This document shows positions 6,644-9,247 of a stretch of 9,247 bases of DNA, one piece after another (position 1 is the first letter of the stretch; each line of letters opens with the position of its first letter). Source of the stretch: Planctomycetota bacterium (GTDB lineage Bacteria; Planctomycetota; SZUA-567). Made by a program: the position numbers and the translations under genes. Location: NCBI GenBank assembly GCA_020860865.1, contig JAJBTL010000381.1:1-9247 (forward strand). The letters are read 5' to 3'. The notes under the pieces were generated by a model, which saw nothing but the letters and a program-made list of their open reading frames with translations, was not told the origin of the DNA and did no database searches.

Positions 6644-7978
6644 ATGACACGAGGTAACTCTATAACAAAAGATCTCTTCCTTTTTGCCCTTCCCATGCTG
6701 GTCGGGAATATGCTGCAATCCTGCTACAACATGGTCGACATGGCGATTGTCGGGCGCTATGTCGGCCGGGACGCCCTAGCGGCCGTGAGTAACACCGCCA
6801 TGCTCTGTTTTATCAGTAATTCCATTTGCATAGGGTTCACCATTGGCGGCACGGTGCTGGTCGCGAAATATCGGGGAGCGGGCGACCCGGACAGGCAACG
6901 GGATGTCATCCAGACCCTGTTCGCCCTGTCCGCTTTCGGCGGCATTGTTCTGACCATCCTGAATTACTTCCTGTACCGGCCCATAATCGGATTGATGGGA
7001 CTCCCCGCCGAGGCCCTGCCGTATGCATTGGAATACATGGACATCGTCATCGCCGGCAATGTCTTCGTATTTGGCTACAACGCGGCCTGCGCCGTCCTCC
7101 GTGGGTTCCATGATTCACGCCGGCCGGTCTACGCCGTGGCGGTAGCGGCGGTGGTTAATACCGTCCTCGACTTCGCCCTGGTCGGCTGGCTCCAGTGGGG
7201 CGTCGGCGGCGCCGCCGTCGCGACGGTACTGGCACAGGCCCTCTCGTGCGGTGTGGCGGTCCATCTTCTCCACGGCAAACTGTCGGCCATAGGGAACCAT
7301 GCCGGTCACCCGCTCAGGATGAAAATCAGGCCGGAGATGCTCCGGGATCTTCTCCGCCTCGGACTGCCGACAGCCCTCCATTCCGCCGTCCTCAATGTCA
7401 GTTACATGATAGTCACCGCCATGTTCAACCAGTTCGGCACGACGATGGCGGCGGCGGCCGGAGTCGGCCTGAAAGTGAACACGTTTGTCGCCATGCCGTG
7501 CTGGGCGGTCGGCCACGCCGTCACCGCCATGGCCGGGCACGCAATGGGCGGGAAGCGCCCGGACCTGGCCGCGACGGTGGCGCGGAAAGGAATTTTGATA
7601 GGAATGACCCTTACGGGCGCGCTCCTTCTCCTGGTGCACCTGTTTATACGGCCGTTCCTCGGGTTGTTTTCAACCGACCCTGTCGTCGTCGACTACGGCG
7701 TCCTCTATCTCCGGACATGCTGCTCCTTCAATTTTCTTCCTTATGTGGTGATGTTCACCCTGAACTGTTTCGCCGTCGGCGTCGACGCTCCGCTCTTTTC
7801 GATGGCGAACTCCCTCCTCCAATCGGTCGCTCTCCGCCTCGGGCTCAGCTTCCTTTTCACCGTCTGGATGGAGACGGGTTTTCTCGGCCTCTGCCTGGCC
7901 GAAGCGGCGTCGCCTCTAATTCCCTGCCTGCTTGGCCTGCTATTTTTTTACCGGGGGAATTGGCGGAGGAGTGGATAA
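6644..7978 (+). CDS. MATE-family multidrug/toxin efflux transporter
   Basis: An inner-membrane antiporter that uses a sodium or proton gradient to export cationic drugs or metabolites. The 444 residues match the family size and give about 12 hydrophobic segments in two related halves. The N-terminal half begins with FALPMLVGNMLQSCYNMVDMAIVGRYVGRDALAAV (14-48) and includes VLVAKYRGAGD (71-81) and VLRGFHDSRRPVY (151-163). The second half starts near residue 229 with MLRDLLRLGLPTALHSAVL and contains GLKVNTFVAMPCWAVGHAVTA (275-295). The ATG at 6644 is preceded by GAAGG about 10 nt upstream. The closest subgroup looks like the bacterial NorM/DinF/MepA-type exporters; the substrate cannot be read from sequence. 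It lies 27 nt downstream of a terminator in a structured region, so its expression may be attenuated. queE follows after 81 nt. Confidence 0.93.
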   Translation: MTRGNSITKDLFLFALPMLVGNMLQSCYNMVDMAIVGRYVGRDALAAVSNTAMLCFISNSICIGFTIGGTVLVAKYRGAGDPDRQRDVIQTLFALSAFGGIVLTILNYFLYRPIIGLMGLPAEALPYALEYMDIVIAGNVFVFGYNAACAVLRGFHDSRRPVYAVAVAAVVNTVLDFALVGWLQWGVGGAAVATVLAQALSCGVAVHLLHGKLSAIGNHAGHPLRMKIRPEMLRDLLRLGLPTALHSAVLNVSYMIVTAMFNQFGTTMAAAAGVGLKVNTFVAMPCWAVGHAVTAMAGHAMGGKRPDLAATVARKGILIGMTLTGALLLLVHLFIRPFLGLFSTDPVVVDYGVLYLRTCCSFNFLPYVVMFTLNCFAVGVDAPLFSMANSLLQSVALRLGLSFLFTVWMETGFLGLCLAEAASPLIPCLLGLLFFYRGNWRRSG

Positions 7979-7999
7979 GCATCCGGAGACATGTATAAT
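7972..7999 (+). promoter_or_regulatory. Probable promoter for queE and the cysteine-cluster gene
   Basis: A perfect TATAAT (7994-7999) is preceded after 16 bp by TGGATA (7972-7977, four of six to TTGACA), which overlaps the MATE stop codon. Transcription would start near 8006, leaving about 54 nt before the queE ATG. That leader shows no obvious preQ1 riboswitch core. Confidence 0.5.
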
Positions 8000-8059
8000 C
8001 CAACCCTTCCGGAACAGACGTTGTTTTCGGTATCACTGTACGAATCGGAGTCGGGCACC

Positions 8060-8416
8060 ATGCCGTCATTACTCGTCAACGAAATATTCCATTCCATCCA
8101 GGGCGAATCGACCCGGGCCGGCCGGCCGTGCAGCTTTATCCGCCTCGCCGGCTGCAACCTCGAATGCGCCTGGTGTGACACCCGGTATTCCCTGACCGAG
8201 ACCGGCCGCGACCTGCCGCTCCCGCTCATCCTCGAGGCCATCCGCCCCACCGCGCCGGCCTCGCCGAAATCACCGGCGGCGAACCTCTTCTCCAACCGGC
8301 CACGCCCGAACTGGCCCGTCGCCTCCTGGCCGAAGGCTACGAGGTGCTCGTGGAGACAAACGGCTCCCTGGACATTTCCGTCCTCCCCTATCCTGTCGCC
8401 AGGATTATGGACCTGA
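8060..8416 (+). CDS. queE: QueE N-terminal frame: radical-SAM cluster part
   Basis: The first frame encodes MPSLLVNEIFHSIQGES, the substrate/SAM segment CSFIRLAGC, and the radical-SAM Cys triad CxxxCxxC (Cys32, Cys36, Cys39) that binds the 4Fe-4S cluster and SAM. Sequence similarity to QueE ends near Ile61-Arg62-Pro63. The remaining residues, to the stop at 8414-8416, are Pro/Ser/Arg-rich readthrough of the wrong frame. As annotated the product lacks the SAM-binding GGE motif and would not be active alone. Confidence 0.7.
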   Translation: MPSLLVNEIFHSIQGESTRAGRPCSFIRLAGCNLECAWCDTRYSLTETGRDLPLPLILEAIRPTAPASPKSPAANLFSNRPRPNWPVASWPKATRCSWRQTAPWTFPSSPILSPGLWT

Positions 8417-8706
8417 AACCGCCGTCGTCCGGCATGGCGGCGAAAAACCGTCTCGAGAACTTCGTCCATATCCGCCACGGCGACGAGATAAAAATCGGCA
8501 TTGCCGACCGAATGGATTATGATTGGGCCAGGACAGTCCTCCAGGACGACAACTTTCCGCGCCGGGTGACGACGTCCCTGTCGCCGGTGCACGGCAAGGT
8601 CACCCCGGCCACCCTGGCCGAGTGGATCCTTGACGACGCCCTGCCGGTCCGCCTGAACCTCCAGCTGCACCGCTTTATCTGGCCCGATATCGAACGGGGA
8701 GTGTAA
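8344..8706 (+). CDS. queE: QueE C-terminal frame: SAM and substrate-binding part
   Basis: The second frame carries the rest of QueE. Similarity begins upstream of its first possible start, near 8248, with TGGEPLLQ (8272-8295). It continues with VETNGS, DLKPPSSGM, an EIKIGIAD strand, TSLSPVHG and the terminal LQLHRFIWP. GTG at 8344 is the first usable start codon, but it has no clear ribosome binding site and would omit the GGEP motif, so independent translation is unlikely to be useful. The stop at 8704-8706 lies three bases before the next gene. Confidence 0.7.
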   Translation: MLVETNGSLDISVLPYPVARIMDLKPPSSGMAAKNRLENFVHIRHGDEIKIGIADRMDYDWARTVLQDDNFPRRVTTSLSPVHGKVTPATLAEWILDDALPVRLNLQLHRFIWPDIERGV

Positions 8707-8709
8707 CGC

Positions 8710-9114
8710 ATGGCCACGGACGACGACGCCCTGGAAGCCTACGAAAATCTCTGCACCCGCTGCGGCGTTTGCTGCCACCAAAAGGTCCGCTTCGGCGATG
8801 TCGTCGTCATTACGGATGTTCCCTGCGAGTTCCTGGACACCGAGACCAACCTCTGCACCGTCTATCCGGAGCGGTTCGCGAAGCAGCCCCTCTGCTCCAG
8901 TGCCGCCACATCGGTGACGCTCCAGAGCCTTCCGGCCGATTGCCCCTATGTCCGGAACGTGGTCGGCTACCAGGCGCCCGTCCGCCTGGAAGACCACCCG
9001 GAATACGAAGACGCCATCAACTCCCTCTTCCCCGAGCGCCTCGCCAGACCCGACAGCCCGGCCCGCGCCCGGGACAAGGCCCGCCGCGCCCGTTACGGAC
9101 GCGGTAAAAAGTAG
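8710..9114 (+). CDS. YcgN/YkgJ-like cysteine-cluster protein
   Basis: A small soluble protein of 134 residues with eight cysteines, probably holding a metal (Fe-S or zinc). The N-terminal CxxCGxCC motif reads LCTRCGVCCHQKV (Cys15, 18, 21, 22). Further cysteines are at 39 (PCEFLD), 49 (NLCTVYPERF), 62 and 78 (LPADCPY). The spacing of these elements resembles the UPF0260/YcgN group more than the shorter YkgJ proteins. The last 20 residues are Arg/Lys/Ala-rich and could bind nucleic acid, which is only a guess. Start ATG at 8710 has GGGGAG 8 nt upstream and lies three bases after the queE stop, so the two are very likely cotranscribed and translationally coupled. The biochemical role of this family is not established, and a link to QueE is only suggested by position. 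Confidence 0.85.
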   Translation: MATDDDALEAYENLCTRCGVCCHQKVRFGDVVVITDVPCEFLDTETNLCTVYPERFAKQPLCSSAATSVTLQSLPADCPYVRNVVGYQAPVRLEDHPEYEDAINSLFPERLARPDSPARARDKARRARYGRGKK

Positions 9115-9158
9115 AAGCCGGTGGAACGACCGAAAATTTCATAACTCCGGGAATCAAA

Positions 9159-9191
9159 AAAAAGCCTTACCGAAAATCGGTAAGGCTTTTT
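9159..9191 (+). terminator. Strong intrinsic terminator
   Basis: A perfect 15-bp inverted repeat (9159-9173 with 9177-9191) with an AAA loop. The left arm begins with an A run and the right arm ends in TTTTT, so it can work on both strands. It lies 45 nt after the cysteine-cluster gene and ends that transcript. Confidence 0.85.
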
Positions 9192-9234
9192 ACTCATGTT
9201 TGGCTATCTCACGGCATAGCAGACGGCGTGGTTT

Positions 9235-9240
9235 AAGGAG
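9235..9240 (+). promoter_or_regulatory. Ribosome binding site of a gene starting at or beyond the right edge
   Basis: AAGGAG is followed by only seven bases before the window ends, so a start codon at the next base would have ideal spacing. The 43 nt between the terminator and this site show no clear promoter. The gene itself is not visible. Confidence 0.45.
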
Positions 9241-9247
9241 TTATCGT

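Larger units (their letters stand above)
8060..8706 (+). pseudogene. queE: 7-carboxy-7-deazaguanine synthase, interrupted by a frameshift
   Basis: QueE is a radical-SAM enzyme that contracts 6-carboxytetrahydropterin to 7-carboxy-7-deazaguanine, a step toward queuosine tRNA modification and other 7-deazaguanines. The gene is read in two frames. Residues up to about IRP (8060-8248) are in one frame and everything from about HRAGLAEITGGEP (8248 on) is in the frame one base back. Adding one C to the CCCC run at 8245-8248 restores a continuous protein of 215 residues, normal for QueE, with every family motif. The ATG at 8060 fits the usual QueE N-terminus (VNEIFHSIQGE) and has GGAG 9 nt upstream; an in-frame ATG at 7991 overlaps the predicted -10 box. 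Because all motifs survive on both sides, this is either a sequencing/assembly error in a C run or a very recent mutation. I saw no clear slippery heptamer. Other queuosine genes are absent from the window. Confidence 0.85.

Noticed and set aside
5130..6650. A 506-codon open frame on the minus strand opposite yidC
   Set aside because: Its translation is low-complexity (Asp/Glu/Val/Gly/His-rich) with no domain, and yidC on the other strand is unmistakable. High GC at third positions creates such antisense frames.
8006..8059. Possible preQ1 riboswitch in the queE leader
   Set aside because: The leader is about 54 nt and shows neither the hairpin with a C-rich loop nor the A-rich tail of that class.
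7948..8997. A 349-codon minus-strand open frame across queE and the cysteine-cluster gene
   Set aside because: It spans several well-supported plus-strand genes and their gaps, and its translation resembles no family.

Overview
The window is a GC-rich bacterial chromosome segment carrying mostly housekeeping genes, with one AT-richer gap in the middle. The organism is a diderm (Gram-negative type) bacterium: its YidC carries the large periplasmic domain found in Gram-negative bacteria, and it has a transmembrane chemoreceptor. No feature fixes the phylum. The gene set could fit a deltaproteobacterium-like, planctomycete or lentisphaere lineage, but that is only an impression.

Layout from left to right: (1) the C-terminal part of a short-chain dehydrogenase/reductase (1-663, +), cut by the window edge and lacking two of the four usual catalytic residues. 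(2) A perfect 15-bp hairpin (702-736) between convergent genes. (3) A methyl-accepting chemotaxis protein on the minus strand (771-2777), with a zinc-binding CZB-type motif between its two membrane segments. (4) An AT-richer gap of about 660 bases with no convincing gene. (5) The rnpA-yidD-yidC cluster (3545-6368, +), which covers tRNA 5' maturation and membrane protein insertion. The usual upstream neighbour rpmH is not in this window, and jag and mnmE do not follow yidC. (6) A 275-base gap (6369-6643) that folds into several hairpins and ends in a good intrinsic terminator 27 bases before the next start. It is either the yidC terminator region or a structured leader RNA. (7) A MATE-family multidrug/toxin exporter (6644-7978). 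(8) queE (8060-8706), radical-SAM 7-carboxy-7-deazaguanine synthase, with all its motifs but split by a one-base frameshift. (9) A small cysteine-cluster protein related to YcgN/YkgJ (8710-9114), followed by a perfect 15-bp terminator (9159-9191). (10) A strong ribosome binding site at the right edge, suggesting that another gene begins at or just past the last base.

The genes that clearly work together are rnpA-yidD-yidC: rnpA and yidD overlap by four bases, and YidD assists YidC-type insertion. queE and the cysteine-cluster gene are three bases apart and probably cotranscribed. I found no phage, transposon, CRISPR, tRNA, rRNA or defence genes. The observations most worth a second look are the structured region before the MATE gene, the queE frameshift, the altered SDR active site, the placement of the CZB motif, and the missing rpmH. 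None of them by itself establishes a new system.
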